A DNA stretch of 47,432 bases. Source: Bryobacteraceae bacterium (lineage in GTDB: Bacteria > Acidobacteriota > Terriglobia > Bryobacterales > Bryobacteraceae). Positions 1-8,784 of this stretch are shown here, piece by piece. The translations under genes were made by a program, and so were the position numbers. The stretch's first letter is position 1, and the number at the start of each line of letters is the position of its first letter. The notes beneath the pieces are model-generated. The model was given only the letters and a program-made list of their open reading frames with translations. It did not search any database and was not told the DNA's origin. The stretch is from the NCBI GenBank assembly GCA_030041495.1, contig JASHNT010000023.1, positions 1-47,432 of the forward strand, read 5' to 3'.

Positions 1-845
1 TGTTTACATCGTTGACGCAACCGGTTTGCACTGTGTCGGGAACAACGGTGACGCTGGCGGCTGTTGGGACCTGCACGATCGTCGCGGCTCAAGCCGGCAG
101 TAGCATTTATGAACAGGCGTCGGCGACGCAAAGTTTCTCCATAACCGGCGGGAAGGCCGGACCTACGATCACGACTGTGGAGAACGCCGCTTCCTATGCC
201 GCTGGGCCGGTGGCTCCAGGATCGTATGTGATTCTTTTCGGCTCGAATCTGGCCGCGCAGGTGGGAGACACAAGCGTGGCGGTGAGCATCACCGATGCGG
301 GCGGGAGCCAGATCTCCGGGGGCATCATTTATACGTCCGCCGCACAGGTCAACATCTTTGCGCCGGCGAATCTGGCTCTGGGTAGCGGGACCGTTACGCT
401 GTCCAACAGCTCGGGGATTTCAGCACCGTTCACTATCATGATCGGCAATATTTCGCCAGGGCTGTTCACCGTCGACGCTGCGGGTACGATGCCTGCGGCG
501 CAGGTGGTCACCACGGCGGCGGACGGTTCGCAAATCGTGCAGCCGGTGGCGAGCTGCACCGCGAGCGGATGCACCCTCGCGCCGATTGTGCTGATTCCCG
601 GGACTCCCTCGTACTTGATCCTTTATGGAACCGGAATCCGGGGGGCAGGCAACATTGCTGCCGTGTCGGTCACAATCGGCGGCGTGCCGGCAGCCGTCGA
701 GTACGCGGGCCCGCAGGGCGGTTATCCGGGCCTCGATCAAGTAAACGCGCTAATACCTCCGTCGCTCGCCGGCCAGGGGCAAGTCAGTCTTCTGCTCTCC
801 GTGTTTACCACGCGGGCGAATCCGGTCCAACTCCTATTCCAGTAG
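1..845 (+). CDS. C-terminal part of a TIGR03437-type secreted/surface protein (partial)
   Basis: The reading frame is already open at the first base, so the gene starts upstream of the window and only about 280 C-terminal residues are visible; it ends at the TAG at 843-845. The first ~45 residues resemble one Ig-like/Big-type beta repeat of the TCTI-x-A-x-QAG-x-x-x-Y kind. The rest, from about residue 50 on (ITTVENAASY, APGSYVILFGSNLA, SAAQVNIFAPA, PGLFTVDAAG, LILYGTGIRG, PGLDQVNALIPPSL), matches what I know as the TIGR03437 C-terminal domain, which is greatly expanded in Solibacter-like acidobacteria. These proteins are usually large, exported and rich in beta structure, with no established function. 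Composition (Ser, Thr, Gly, Ala, Val rich, few charges) fits an extracytoplasmic protein. Family call is firm; role unknown. Confidence 0.85.
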   Translation, partial: FTSLTQPVCTVSGTTVTLAAVGTCTIVAAQAGSSIYEQASATQSFSITGGKAGPTITTVENAASYAAGPVAPGSYVILFGSNLAAQVGDTSVAVSITDAGGSQISGGIIYTSAAQVNIFAPANLALGSGTVTLSNSSGISAPFTIMIGNISPGLFTVDAAGTMPAAQVVTTAADGSQIVQPVASCTASGCTLAPIVLIPGTPSYLILYGTGIRGAGNIAAVSVTIGGVPAAVEYAGPQGGYPGLDQVNALIPPSLAGQGQVSLLLSVFTTRANPVQLLFQ

Positions 846-873
846 CCTAGGCAAGTTACACTGGTATTTAGGG

Positions 874-3141
874 ATGTCTTCCGAATTGCCCCAGACCGCC
901 GCGGTGCTTCCGCCTCCGGCGGCCGTTCCCGCTGCCGTGACGCCCGCTGCCGCGGATCCGGTCGAAACCAAATACCAGGAGTTGAGAAGCCGGCTTCATG
1001 AGCTTCGGCCGAACGAGGACCTGGAGCCTCTCGACCGCGCCTATCGCTTCGCTCGTGAGCGCCACGGTGCGCAGAAACGCGAGTCGGGCGAATCCTACAT
1101 GGTCCACCCCCTCGAGGTCACACGTATCCTGGCGGACATGAACATGGACATGGTGTGCCTCCAGACCGGCCTGCTGCACGACGTGGTGGAGGACACCAGC
1201 GCGAAACTCGAAGACCTCCGCAAGCTTTTCGGCGATGAAGTTGCCCGTTGCGTGGACGGCGTCACCAAGCTGAGCAAGCTCAAGCTGGCGTCGCGCGAGG
1301 AACGGCAGGCGGAGAGCGTGCGCAAAATGCTGCTGGCCATGGTCAGCGACCTGCGCGTGATCCTGGTGAAGCTGGCCGACCGTCTGCACAACATGCGGAC
1401 GCTGAACTTCCTCTCGCCGGAGAAGCAGCTCCGCATTGCGCAGGAGACCATCGATATTTACGCGCCCATCGCGCACCGGCTCGGCATGGGCAAAATCCGC
1501 GGCGAACTGGAAGACCTGGCGTTCCGCTATCTGGAGCCGGAGGCTTCGGCGGGACTGCTCAAAGAGTTCGAAGCCGCGCACGACTCGAACGAAGCCTTTC
1601 TCAAGCAGATCAAGCACACCGTGGAGGTGCTTTTGGCGCGGGAAGGAATACCGGCTCGCGTGGAAGGCCGCCTGAAGCGAGCGTATTCGGTATTTCTCAA
1701 GCTGAAGCGGCAGAAGATCGCGCTCGATCAGGTTTATGACCTGCTGGCGGTGCGCATCATCACGGATTCGGTCAAAAACTGTTACGCAGCTTTGGGAGTC
1801 ATCCACAATGAATGGCATCCGATTCCGGGCCGCATCAAGGATTTTATCGCCATTCCGCGTCCCAACATGTATCAATCCCTGCACACGTCCGTGATGGGAC
1901 CGGGTGGGCGCCACTTCGAGGTGCAGATCCGCACGGAGGAGATGCATCGCATCGCCGAAGAAGGAATCGCGGCGCACTGGAAATACAAGGAGGGCCGCAA
2001 AGGAGGTCCCCACGAAGACGACAAGCGTATTGCCTGGCTGCGCCAATTGATGGAATGGCAGAGCGACATGCACGATCCGGGCGAATTCATGTCCACCTTG
2101 AAAGTGGACCTGTACCCGGAGGAAGTCTACACGTTCACGCCTCGCGGAAAGGTGATCGTGCTGCCGCGCGAGGCCACGCCGATCGACTTCGCCTATGCCA
2201 TTCACTCCGACGTGGGCAATCGCTGCGTGGGCGCGAAGGTCAACGGACGCATCGTGCAACTGAAGTACGCGCTGCGCAACGGCGACGTGGTGGAGATCAT
2301 GACCCAGACCGGCCACTTGCCCAGCAAGGATTGGCTGAGCCTGGTCAAGACTCCACGCGCGCGCAACAAAATCAAGCACGTCATCAACACCACGGAGCGC
2401 GCCAAGGCGATCGAGATCGGCGAAAAGTATCTGGAGCGCGAGGCTCGCCGGCTGGGCGTGGCTTTGATGCGCATCGGCAAGCAGCAGTTCGAGGACGTGG
2501 CGGGCGAATACGGCTGCTCCAAGATGGAGGATTTGTACGCCGCGCTGGGTTACGGCAAGTTTTCCGCGCGCCAAGTGTTGCAAAAACTGGTCCCCACGTT
2601 GGCGGCCGCGGAGCCTGTGGTGGAGCAGCCTGTGCCCACGGCCCCTCCGCGTCCTGCGCCCACTGTCCCCGGCTCCGACAAAGACCTGGTCATCAAGGTT
2701 AAGGGCGTCGACGAACTGCTGATTTACCGCGCCAAGTGCTGCAATCCCATCCGCGGCGAGGCCATTGTAGGATACGTTACGCGAGGGAAGGGAATTGCCG
2801 TGCATTCCGTGAACTGCACGAATGTCCAGAACTTGATGTACGAGGTGGAGCGGAAAATCGACGTGGATTGGTCCCGCGGAGAGGCGGAAACGTTTCCGGT
2901 GAAACTTCTGGCGTACACCGAAGACCGCCCCGGAATGCTGAATCAGCTGACGAGCGTTTTGGCCGCCGAGGGCACCAACATTCGTAGCCTGGAAGCCAGA
3001 GCTGACGACGGGCGAGCGTCGGATGGCGCGATGATCGACATGACGCTGGAGGTCAAGGATAAGCGTCAACTGGAGCGCGTGGTCAGCGCGCTGCGGCGCA
3101 TCCCCGGAGTGCGCGACATTGAAAGAGTAAATCCAGCGTGA
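874..3141 (+). CDS. rel: Bifunctional (p)ppGpp synthetase/hydrolase, RelA/SpoT (Rel) family
   Basis: Long-form Rel of 755 aa, the usual length. It makes and degrades the stringent-response alarmone (p)ppGpp. Order: an HD hydrolase domain (about 50-200) with an intact LLHDVVEDT HD-x-x-ED motif; a synthetase domain (about 250-390) containing GRIKDFIAIPRPNMYQSLHT; a TGS domain (about 410-475, starting VYTFTPRGKVIVLPREATPI); a Cys-containing conserved segment (RAKCCNPIRGE, about 617-627); and a C-terminal ACT domain (PGMLNQLTSVLAAEGTNIRS). The synthetase signature reads RIKD, the RxKD form typical of bifunctional Rel rather than the ExDD form of synthetase-only RelA, so both activities are expected. 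The ATG at 874 is preceded 11 nt upstream by TACACT. A Pro/Ala-rich ~25-residue N-terminal extension precedes the HD domain. Its stop overlaps the start of the next gene by 4 nt. Confidence 0.96.
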   Translation: MSSELPQTAAVLPPPAAVPAAVTPAAADPVETKYQELRSRLHELRPNEDLEPLDRAYRFARERHGAQKRESGESYMVHPLEVTRILADMNMDMVCLQTGLLHDVVEDTSAKLEDLRKLFGDEVARCVDGVTKLSKLKLASREERQAESVRKMLLAMVSDLRVILVKLADRLHNMRTLNFLSPEKQLRIAQETIDIYAPIAHRLGMGKIRGELEDLAFRYLEPEASAGLLKEFEAAHDSNEAFLKQIKHTVEVLLAREGIPARVEGRLKRAYSVFLKLKRQKIALDQVYDLLAVRIITDSVKNCYAALGVIHNEWHPIPGRIKDFIAIPRPNMYQSLHTSVMGPGGRHFEVQIRTEEMHRIAEEGIAAHWKYKEGRKGGPHEDDKRIAWLRQLMEWQSDMHDPGEFMSTLKVDLYPEEVYTFTPRGKVIVLPREATPIDFAYAIHSDVGNRCVGAKVNGRIVQLKYALRNGDVVEIMTQTGHLPSKDWLSLVKTPRARNKIKHVINTTERAKAIEIGEKYLEREARRLGVALMRIGKQQFEDVAGEYGCSKMEDLYAALGYGKFSARQVLQKLVPTLAAAEPVVEQPVPTAPPRPAPTVPGSDKDLVIKVKGVDELLIYRAKCCNPIRGEAIVGYVTRGKGIAVHSVNCTNVQNLMYEVERKIDVDWSRGEAETFPVKLLAYTEDRPGMLNQLTSVLAAEGTNIRSLEARADDGRASDGAMIDMTLEVKDKRQLERVVSALRRIPGVRDIERVNPA

Positions 3142-3524
3142 CGCCTCCCTCAACTGTGAACCGCGTCTCTTCGAAGGCCGAGCCGGAGCACATCGCCATT
3201 TCAAAATCCAAAGGCATCAAGATCGACTGGAAGGATCACCACCACAGCGACTATTCGCTGGAGTTCCTGCGTGATGCCTGTCCCTGCGCCAGTTGCACCG
3301 GTGCGCATGGAACCGAGCCGCAGAAGACCAGCTATTCGGATCCGCCCAAGGAGTTGTTTCCGATGTACAAGCCGAAACTCAAAATGCTGAACGTGGAGCC
3401 GGTGGGGGCTTACGCGATGCGCGTGGACTGGAGCGACGGACACAACACCGGGATTTATTCCTTCGACTATCTGCGACGCATTTGCCCGTGCGAAGAGTGC
3501 GGCCATCAAACCGCGTTGGCTTAA
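3138..3524 (+). CDS. DUF971 domain protein (gamma-butyrobetaine hydroxylase N-terminal-like)
   Basis: Small 128-aa protein with a GTG start that overlaps the rel stop codon (GTGA), so it is probably translated by coupling to rel. The core follows the DUF971 pattern: KGIKIDWKDHHHSDYSLEFLR, two CPC-x-x-C motifs (CPCASC and, near the C-terminus, CPCEEC) and YAMRVDWSDGHNTGIYSFDYL in between. The domain is best known as the N-terminal zinc-binding part of gamma-butyrobetaine hydroxylase; stand-alone versions occur in bacteria near iron-sulfur or housekeeping genes, without a settled role. The paired CxC-x-x-C motifs suggest metal binding here too. About 30 residues precede the domain. Coupling to rel may simply reflect compact packing. 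Confidence 0.85.
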   Translation: MTPPSTVNRVSSKAEPEHIAISKSKGIKIDWKDHHHSDYSLEFLRDACPCASCTGAHGTEPQKTSYSDPPKELFPMYKPKLKMLNVEPVGAYAMRVDWSDGHNTGIYSFDYLRRICPCEECGHQTALA

Positions 3525-3584
3525 GGAAGTGGAAGCTGCCCGCAAAACGGGTTCCGCGGGCGGTTACCCGAATGTGATGGGGGT

Positions 3585-3605
3585 GCCCGCCAGCCCTTTG
3601 CGGGC
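3585..3605. terminator. Possible bidirectional terminator hairpin between the DUF971 gene and pyrC
   Basis: GCCCGC at 3585-3590 pairs with GCGGGC at 3600-3605 around a 9-nt loop, in the short gap between two convergent genes. A second GCCCGC/GCGGGC pair lies just upstream (about 3538-3561). There is no T-run on either strand, so this is a stem only, and its function as a terminator is inferred from position. Confidence 0.3.
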
Positions 3606-4885
3606 TAACATCGCCACACGATCTCGCCGTTGACCACGGTTGCCGCGGGACCTCCGCGGAACGAATGGGCGTCGTAGGGAGAATTGCGGCTCTTGGAGAA
3701 CGACTTGTTGACGTCGTAGGTCCATTCGCGATCGGTCGAAAAGATGGTCACGTCGCCGGGGGCGCCGCCGGAAAGAGTGCCGCGATCAATTCCCAGGATA
3801 CGCGCGGGTCCGATGGTGAACAGGGCCACGAGTTTCGGAAGAGGGATTTTGCCGGCGTGGACCAGCTTTTCGAGCGCGATCCCTAATGCGGTTTCGAGCC
3901 CCAAGATGCCGAACGGGCATTTTTCGAACTCCTGCATTTTCTCGCTGCCCGGATGCGGCGCGTGGTCGGTGGCGATGGCGTCGATGGCTCCGCTGACAAC
4001 CCCGTTGACCACCGCAGCCACATCGCCCGGAGAGCGCAGAGGGGGTTTCATTTTGTAGTTGCTGTCATAGGGACGCATGTCCGCATCCGCCAAAGCCAGG
4101 TGGTGCGGCGTGGCTTCGGCGGTTACAGGCAGGCCGCGTGACTTGGCGAACGCCACCATCTCCACGGAATGCCAGGAAGAGATGTGCGCGACGTGGTAAC
4201 GCGCGCCGGTGAGCTCACACAGCAGTATGTCGCGAGCCACCATCACGTCTTCCGAACAGCCTGGAATGCCGCGCAAACCCAGGCGCACGGATTCGCGCCC
4301 CTCATGCATGTCGCCGCCGGCGCTCAGATGCAGATCCTCGCAATGGTTGATCACCGGCATACCGAAGCTGCGCGCGAACTCCAGGGCGCGGCGCATGACG
4401 CGCGCGTTCATCACCGGACGGCCGTCATCGGAAATCGCCACGGCGCCGGCGTCTTTCATCGAGCCGATCTCGGCCAGCTCCTCGCCGTTGCTGCCCTTGG
4501 TGATGGCTCCGATGGGCCACACGTTGACGACCGCATGGCGGCGAGCCTTTTCCGTGATGTAGCTGGTTACCGTGGCGTTGTCGTTCACCGGCGACGTGTT
4601 GGGCATGGGGCAGATGGAAGTGAATCCGCCTGCCGCCGCGGCGCGGGAGCCGGTTTCGATGGTTTCGGCATGCTCGAATCCAGGCTCGCGCAAGTGGACG
4701 TGCATGTCGATGAACCCCGGCGCGACGATCAATCCGCTGGCGTCGAAAAGCCCGGCGCCGGCCGGTGCGCTCAGTCCGCGCCCCACGGCTTGAATCAGGC
4801 CGTTTTGGATCAGCAGGTCAGCGGGAGCGTCGTGGCCAGAGGCAGGGTCGATGACGCGTCCGTTCTTAATGAGTAGTGCCGGCAT
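3605..4885 (-). CDS. pyrC: Dihydroorotase
   Basis: 426-aa amidohydrolase of the long (class I type) dihydroorotase family, which interconverts carbamoyl-aspartate and dihydroorotate in de novo pyrimidine synthesis. Visible metal-site motifs are DMHVHLREPG (about 60-69), the HCED segment in the middle, and ATDHAPH (about 305-311), followed by GLETALGIAL. The N-terminal LIKNGRVIDPASG and the C-terminal GDVTIFS segments are the usual composite beta-sandwich of the superfamily. Its ATG overlaps the end of pyrB by about 20 nt, and pyrR lies directly before pyrB, giving a pyrR-pyrB-pyrC operon. Nothing is unusual in length or motifs. Confidence 0.96.
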   Translation of the reverse strand: MPALLIKNGRVIDPASGHDAPADLLIQNGLIQAVGRGLSAPAGAGLFDASGLIVAPGFIDMHVHLREPGFEHAETIETGSRAAAAGGFTSICPMPNTSPVNDNATVTSYITEKARRHAVVNVWPIGAITKGSNGEELAEIGSMKDAGAVAISDDGRPVMNARVMRRALEFARSFGMPVINHCEDLHLSAGGDMHEGRESVRLGLRGIPGCSEDVMVARDILLCELTGARYHVAHISSWHSVEMVAFAKSRGLPVTAEATPHHLALADADMRPYDSNYKMKPPLRSPGDVAAVVNGVVSGAIDAIATDHAPHPGSEKMQEFEKCPFGILGLETALGIALEKLVHAGKIPLPKLVALFTIGPARILGIDRGTLSGGAPGDVTIFSTDREWTYDVNKSFSKSRNSPYDAHSFRGGPAATVVNGEIVWRC

Positions 4886-5819
4886 TGTTCGTTGCGCCTA
4901 ACAGCACGCGCTCCAGCACCGCCATCCTCACGGAGATGCCGTTTTCCACCTGATTCAGAATTGCCGAGCGCTGCGAATCCGCAACTTCGGAGGAGATTTC
5001 GCGGCCGCGATTGATCGGCCCCGGATGCATGACGATTACCTCGGGCTTAGCCAGCCGCAAGTGCTCCAGCCGCAAGCCGTAGAACTGGAAATATTCGTTG
5101 GCCGGGAAAGACGCTTCGTGCTGCCGCTCCAATTGGACGCGCAGCATCATGATGACACCGGCGTCGCGAATCGCCTCATTCATGTCCGTGGTGAGCGTGA
5201 CGCCGGGCGCGATGTGGGTGAGTTCGCGTGGAAGCAAGGATGCTGGACCGCACAACACGATGCTCGCGCCATAACGCGATAGCAGATAAACGTTCGAGCG
5301 CGCCACGCGGCTATGCGCGATGTCGCCGATGATCGCCACTTTGAGCTGTTCCAGGTGCGCGCCGCGGTCCAGGATGGTTCGCGCGTCCAGCAAAGCCTGC
5401 GTGGGATGCTCATGCGTGCCGTCGCCGGCGTTAATGATGGGCGTTTCCAAATAGCGCTGCAGGAAGAGCGGAGCGCCGGATGCCGCATGGCGCATCACGA
5501 TCGCGTCCGGCCGCATGGCGGATAACGTATTCAGCGTATCGACCAGGGATTCTCCTTTGGAAACGCTGGAAGCCTGCGCCGTGATGGAAACGGCATCCGC
5601 GCCCAGCCGGCGCGCGGCGATTTCAAAACTGGTTCGGGTTCTGGTGGAGGCCTCAAAGAATAAATTCACCACCATTTTTCCTTTTAACAAATCTAATTTC
5701 GGGAAACTTTCGCCGGTCTTGGGCTGGAAATGTTGAGCGCGATCCAAAATAGTCTGGATTTCAGCGCGGGTTAAATTCTCGATACCGAGCAAGCCCGCTG
5801 CCGGTGACCGATACGGCAT
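4866..5819 (-). CDS. pyrB: Aspartate carbamoyltransferase catalytic subunit
   Basis: 317 aa from the ATG whose complement is 5817-5819 (MPYRSPAAGLLGIENL). The frame stays open further upstream into pyrR, but that extension has no family resemblance, and the chosen ATG lies 1 nt after the pyrR stop. It catalyses carbamoyl phosphate plus aspartate to carbamoyl-aspartate. Motifs: STRTRTSFE (58-66, carbamoyl-phosphate binding), SSVSKGES with Lys88, HPTQALLD, and MHPGPINRG near the C-terminus. No pyrI-like regulatory subunit is seen; pyrC follows with overlap, as in systems where PyrB works with a dihydroorotase-like partner. Part of the pyrR-pyrB-pyrC operon. Confidence 0.95.
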   Translation of the reverse strand: MPYRSPAAGLLGIENLTRAEIQTILDRAQHFQPKTGESFPKLDLLKGKMVVNLFFEASTRTRTSFEIAARRLGADAVSITAQASSVSKGESLVDTLNTLSAMRPDAIVMRHAASGAPLFLQRYLETPIINAGDGTHEHPTQALLDARTILDRGAHLEQLKVAIIGDIAHSRVARSNVYLLSRYGASIVLCGPASLLPRELTHIAPGVTLTTDMNEAIRDAGVIMMLRVQLERQHEASFPANEYFQFYGLRLEHLRLAKPEVIVMHPGPINRGREISSEVADSQRSAILNQVENGISVRMAVLERVLLGATNNAGTTH

Positions 5820-5820
5820 G

Positions 5821-6381
5821 TCAGGCTCCCTGCGCCGCCCTTTCCACAAGCAGCACTTTCTCCAGTCCGTCGATTTCCTGAAACTTGACTTCAATGATTT
5901 CCGCGGCCGAAGTCTGGACCATGCGGCCGGTGTATTGCGCTTCGATCGGCAACTCGCGATGCCCGCGGTCAATCAGCACCAGCAACTGGACGCGGGCGGG
6001 GCGGCCATGATCAAAAAGAGCATCCAGCGCCGCGCGAGTGGTGCGCCCGGTGTACAGCACGTCATCCATCAGGATCACGTCCTTGCCCACAATCGGAAAG
6101 GGAATATCGGTTGCGTTCACCACGGGCTGATGGCTCACGGTGGACAGATCGTCGCGATAGAGGTTGATGTCGAGCACGCCGACCGGGACCGTGCGCCGCT
6201 CCAGCACTTCAATCTTCTTGGCGAGGCGTTGCGCGAGCGGAACGCCGCGGCGGCGGACGCCGATAAACACGAGTCTGTCCAGGTCCCGGGTGCGCTCCAG
6301 AATCTCATGAGCCAGGCGGACCAAGGTCCGGTCGATTTCCGAGGCGCTCATTAGCTGGGCTTTTTCCTGAGTGACGGGCAT
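5821..6381 (-). CDS. pyrR: Bifunctional PyrR: pyrimidine operon regulator / uracil phosphoribosyltransferase
   Basis: About 186 aa from the preferred ATG (complement of 6379-6381, MPVTQEKAQLMSASEID), which matches the usual N-terminus; the frame is open to ATGs at 6408 and 6423, so a slightly longer protein is possible. The PRPP-binding motif VILMDDVLYTGRTTRAALDA is complete, and the RRGVPLAQRL and PVGVLDINLYRDDLS segments are typical of PyrR. In Firmicutes PyrR binds the nascent pyr mRNA and controls attenuation; many homologues also have uracil phosphoribosyltransferase activity. I could not recognise a PyrR-binding loop in the short leader, so the regulatory mode here is not shown. Divergent from glcE with less than 100 bp between them; first gene of the pyr operon. 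Confidence 0.93.
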   Translation of the reverse strand: MPVTQEKAQLMSASEIDRTLVRLAHEILERTRDLDRLVFIGVRRRGVPLAQRLAKKIEVLERRTVPVGVLDINLYRDDLSTVSHQPVVNATDIPFPIVGKDVILMDDVLYTGRTTRAALDALFDHGRPARVQLLVLIDRGHRELPIEAQYTGRMVQTSAAEIIEVKFQEIDGLEKVLLVERAAQGA

Positions 6382-6464
6382 GGCGGGTAAACGCCCCAAG
6401 GTTAACATACTGGCGTGTGCCATTTACAGCCGGTGCGAGTCCGTCATAATGGAGTTTCTTTCGA

Positions 6465-7487
6465 ATGCAGATCCTCCATCCGGAGACTCCAGAGCAGTTG
6501 GCCGATTTACTGCGCGCCGCAGCGTCAAGCAAGCAGGCTATCCGCCTCGGCGGCAATTTTTCGAAAGACCGTTTGGGTGGAACGCCGCAGGCTGCCGACT
6601 CGACAATTTCGACGGCGAATTTGAACCGCCTGCTGCGGTACGATCCGCGCGACCTCACCGTCAGCGTGCAAGCCGGCATGCGCTTTGCCGAACTGGAACG
6701 TCTGCTTGCGGAGCATCGCCAAATGCTGCCGCTCGATCCCGGGTGGGCGGGGGAGTCGACCGTGGGCGGCGTGGTTGCAGCCAACCTGAGCGGACCGCGA
6801 CGGCGGCTTTACGGCACCGCTCGCGACATGATCATCGGCATGACCTTTGCGACGCTCGAAGGTAAGTTGATCTTAAGCGGCGGCAACGTGGTGAAGAATG
6901 TTGCGGGCCTGGATATGGCGAAGCTCATGGCCGGCTCCTTCGGGACTCTGGCCGCGATGGTGCAAATCAACTTCAAAGTGTTTCCGGCCCCGCCGGCCAC
7001 GCGGACCTTCGTGACGCAGTTCCGCACGGCGGAGGAAGCCTTCGCTGAGCGCGACCGCATTCTGCGCGGGCTGCTGCAGCCTACCGCGATCGATATCGTC
7101 AACTGGCCGGCAGGGTTTCGGCTGTTGGTGCAAGCCAGCGGGAATGAGCGCGTCCTGGGCCGGTATTCGGCTGAATTGCCGAGCGCCGAGGTCGCCCCAG
7201 AATCCGTGTGGGACGAGATCCGCGAGTTTACTCCGCGCTTCCTGGCCGAGCATCCGCAGGGCTCCGTTCAAGCGATTTCCATGAAGCTCACGGAAATGGC
7301 GGCGCTGATCGAAGGGCTCAACATGCCGGTGACTGCCCGCGCGGGTTCCGGTGTAGTTTATGCTCACTACGCGAACGCCGCGCCTTCCGTTGAATTCGCC
7401 GGCGACTTTGCGATGATGACAAAAGTGAAGGAAATGTTCGATCCCGAACGGCTCCTGAATCGGGGGCGTTTGTATGGCCGCATCTGA
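6465..7487 (+). CDS. glcE: Glycolate oxidase FAD-binding subunit GlcE
   Basis: 340-aa FAD-linked oxidase (PCMH-type fold). The FAD-binding half runs from about 20 to 180, with LGGNFSKDRLGG, the LNRLLRYDPRDLTVSVQAG block, ESTVGGVVAANLSGPRRRLYG and GGNVVKNVAGLDMAKLMAGSFGTL. The C-terminus ends FDPERLLNRGRLYGRI as in GlcE. With GlcD and GlcF it oxidises glycolate to glyoxylate at the membrane. CATAAT lies 14 nt upstream of the ATG with GGAG directly after it. It overlaps glcF by 14 nt. The larger flavoprotein subunit gene glcD, normally adjacent, is not in this window. Confidence 0.92.
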   Translation: MQILHPETPEQLADLLRAAASSKQAIRLGGNFSKDRLGGTPQAADSTISTANLNRLLRYDPRDLTVSVQAGMRFAELERLLAEHRQMLPLDPGWAGESTVGGVVAANLSGPRRRLYGTARDMIIGMTFATLEGKLILSGGNVVKNVAGLDMAKLMAGSFGTLAAMVQINFKVFPAPPATRTFVTQFRTAEEAFAERDRILRGLLQPTAIDIVNWPAGFRLLVQASGNERVLGRYSAELPSAEVAPESVWDEIREFTPRFLAEHPQGSVQAISMKLTEMAALIEGLNMPVTARAGSGVVYAHYANAAPSVEFAGDFAMMTKVKEMFDPERLLNRGRLYGRI

Positions 7488-8784
7488 GACGACCGCGATT
7501 CACGCGGCGACGAGCGCTGACGCGCCGAACGAGGCGGACCTGCTTCGCTGCGTTCACTGTGGGCTGTGTTTGAATGCCTGTCCGACGTATCGCGACCTGC
7601 GCGTGGAGATGGATTCGCCTCGCGGACGGATCTACCAGATGCTGCAGGTGCACAACGGCGCGCCGATCACCGACGCTTATCGTGAACACATCGACTTGTG
7701 CCTGGCCTGCCGGGGCTGCGAAACCGCGTGCCCATCGGGTGTGGAATACGGCCGCCTGGTGGAAGCCGCGCGTGCCGACATCGAAGCGCGGACGCAGAGG
7801 CCGCGCGGAGAACGGCTGCTGCGCTGGTTCGTCTTCGAACGGCTACTGCCTTCGCGCGGGATGCTCAAGCTGGCCGGGTGGAAGATGTTTTTCTACCAGG
7901 CATCGGGGTTGCAGAAACTGGTGCGCGCGTCGGGGCTACTCAAACTGATGGGCAAGTTGGGCGAGATCGAGCCTCTGGCTCCTCCGGCTGAGCCGCCGTT
8001 CTTCTTCCGTGACATCGGCCGCATTTTTCCGGCGCGAGGCGAGCGCAGATATCGCGTGGCGTTCGTCTCGGGCTGCATCGCGAATGTTTCCTTTGCGCGG
8101 TTGAATGAGGCCACGGTCCGCGTGCTGCAAGCCAATGCTTGCGAAGTTACCATTCCGGGCTCGCAAACCTGCTGCGGAGCGCTCCATGTTCATGCCGGTT
8201 TGCGCGAGGCGGCTCGCCGCTTGGCCCGCCGCAATATAGACGCCTTCTTGAGCGGCGGTTATGATGCGATTTTGACCAACGCCGGCGGTTGCGGGTCGAC
8301 GCTTAAAGAATACGACGAACTGTTGGAGCACGACCCCGCTTACGTCGAGAAGGCGCGGCGTTTCGTTTCCCTGACGAAAGACGTGAATGAGTTCCTGGCC
8401 TCCATCGAGTTGAACCCGCGGATGGGCGAAGTGCGCGCGACGGTCACGTATCAGGATTCCTGCCACCTCGCGCATGGCCAGAAGATCCGCTCGGCTCCGC
8501 GGCAGTTATTGGCCCAGGTGCCCGGATTGACTGTCAAGGAAATGCGTCTCTCCGATCTGTGCTGCGGCAGTGCGGGAATTTATAACGTGGTGCACACCGA
8601 TATGTCGATGCGGCTGCTGGCCAACAAGATGGAGAATGTGAACGCCACCGGCGCGGAGCGGATTGCAACGGCCAATCCCGGTTGCATGCTGCAGCTTCGC
8701 GCCGGAGTGGAGCAGCACGGCCACGGGCAAAGCGTCTCACACGTGATCGAGATTCTGGACGAGGCGTATAGAAACGCCCGTTAG
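7474..8784 (+). CDS. glcF: Glycolate oxidase iron-sulfur subunit GlcF
   Basis: 436 aa. Two [4Fe-4S] motifs are complete: Cys26-29-32-36 (CVHCGLCLNACPTY) and Cys76-79-82-86 (CLACRGCETACPSG). Two CCG domains follow, with CCGALHVHAG and CCGSAGIYN as the paired cysteine signatures, typical of heterodisulfide-reductase-like subunits that pass electrons to quinone. Starts inside glcE (14-nt overlap), so the two are certainly co-transcribed. The protein ends EILDEAYRNAR, as GlcF does. Its TAG overlaps the stop codon of the convergent thiolase gene, leaving no room for a separate terminator. A lactate-utilisation LldE-type role is the main alternative, but pairing with GlcE makes GlcF far more likely. 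Confidence 0.93.
   Translation: MAASETTAIHAATSADAPNEADLLRCVHCGLCLNACPTYRDLRVEMDSPRGRIYQMLQVHNGAPITDAYREHIDLCLACRGCETACPSGVEYGRLVEAARADIEARTQRPRGERLLRWFVFERLLPSRGMLKLAGWKMFFYQASGLQKLVRASGLLKLMGKLGEIEPLAPPAEPPFFFRDIGRIFPARGERRYRVAFVSGCIANVSFARLNEATVRVLQANACEVTIPGSQTCCGALHVHAGLREAARRLARRNIDAFLSGGYDAILTNAGGCGSTLKEYDELLEHDPAYVEKARRFVSLTKDVNEFLASIELNPRMGEVRATVTYQDSCHLAHGQKIRSAPRQLLAQVPGLTVKEMRLSDLCCGSAGIYNVVHTDMSMRLLANKMENVNATGAERIATANPGCMLQLRAGVEQHGHGQSVSHVIEILDEAYRNAR

Noticed and set aside
868-3204. 778-codon open frame antisense to the rel gene
   Set aside because: It is opposite a complete Rel gene with all its motifs, is rich in His, Arg and Gln as expected from reverse codons in GC-rich DNA, and has no family resemblance.
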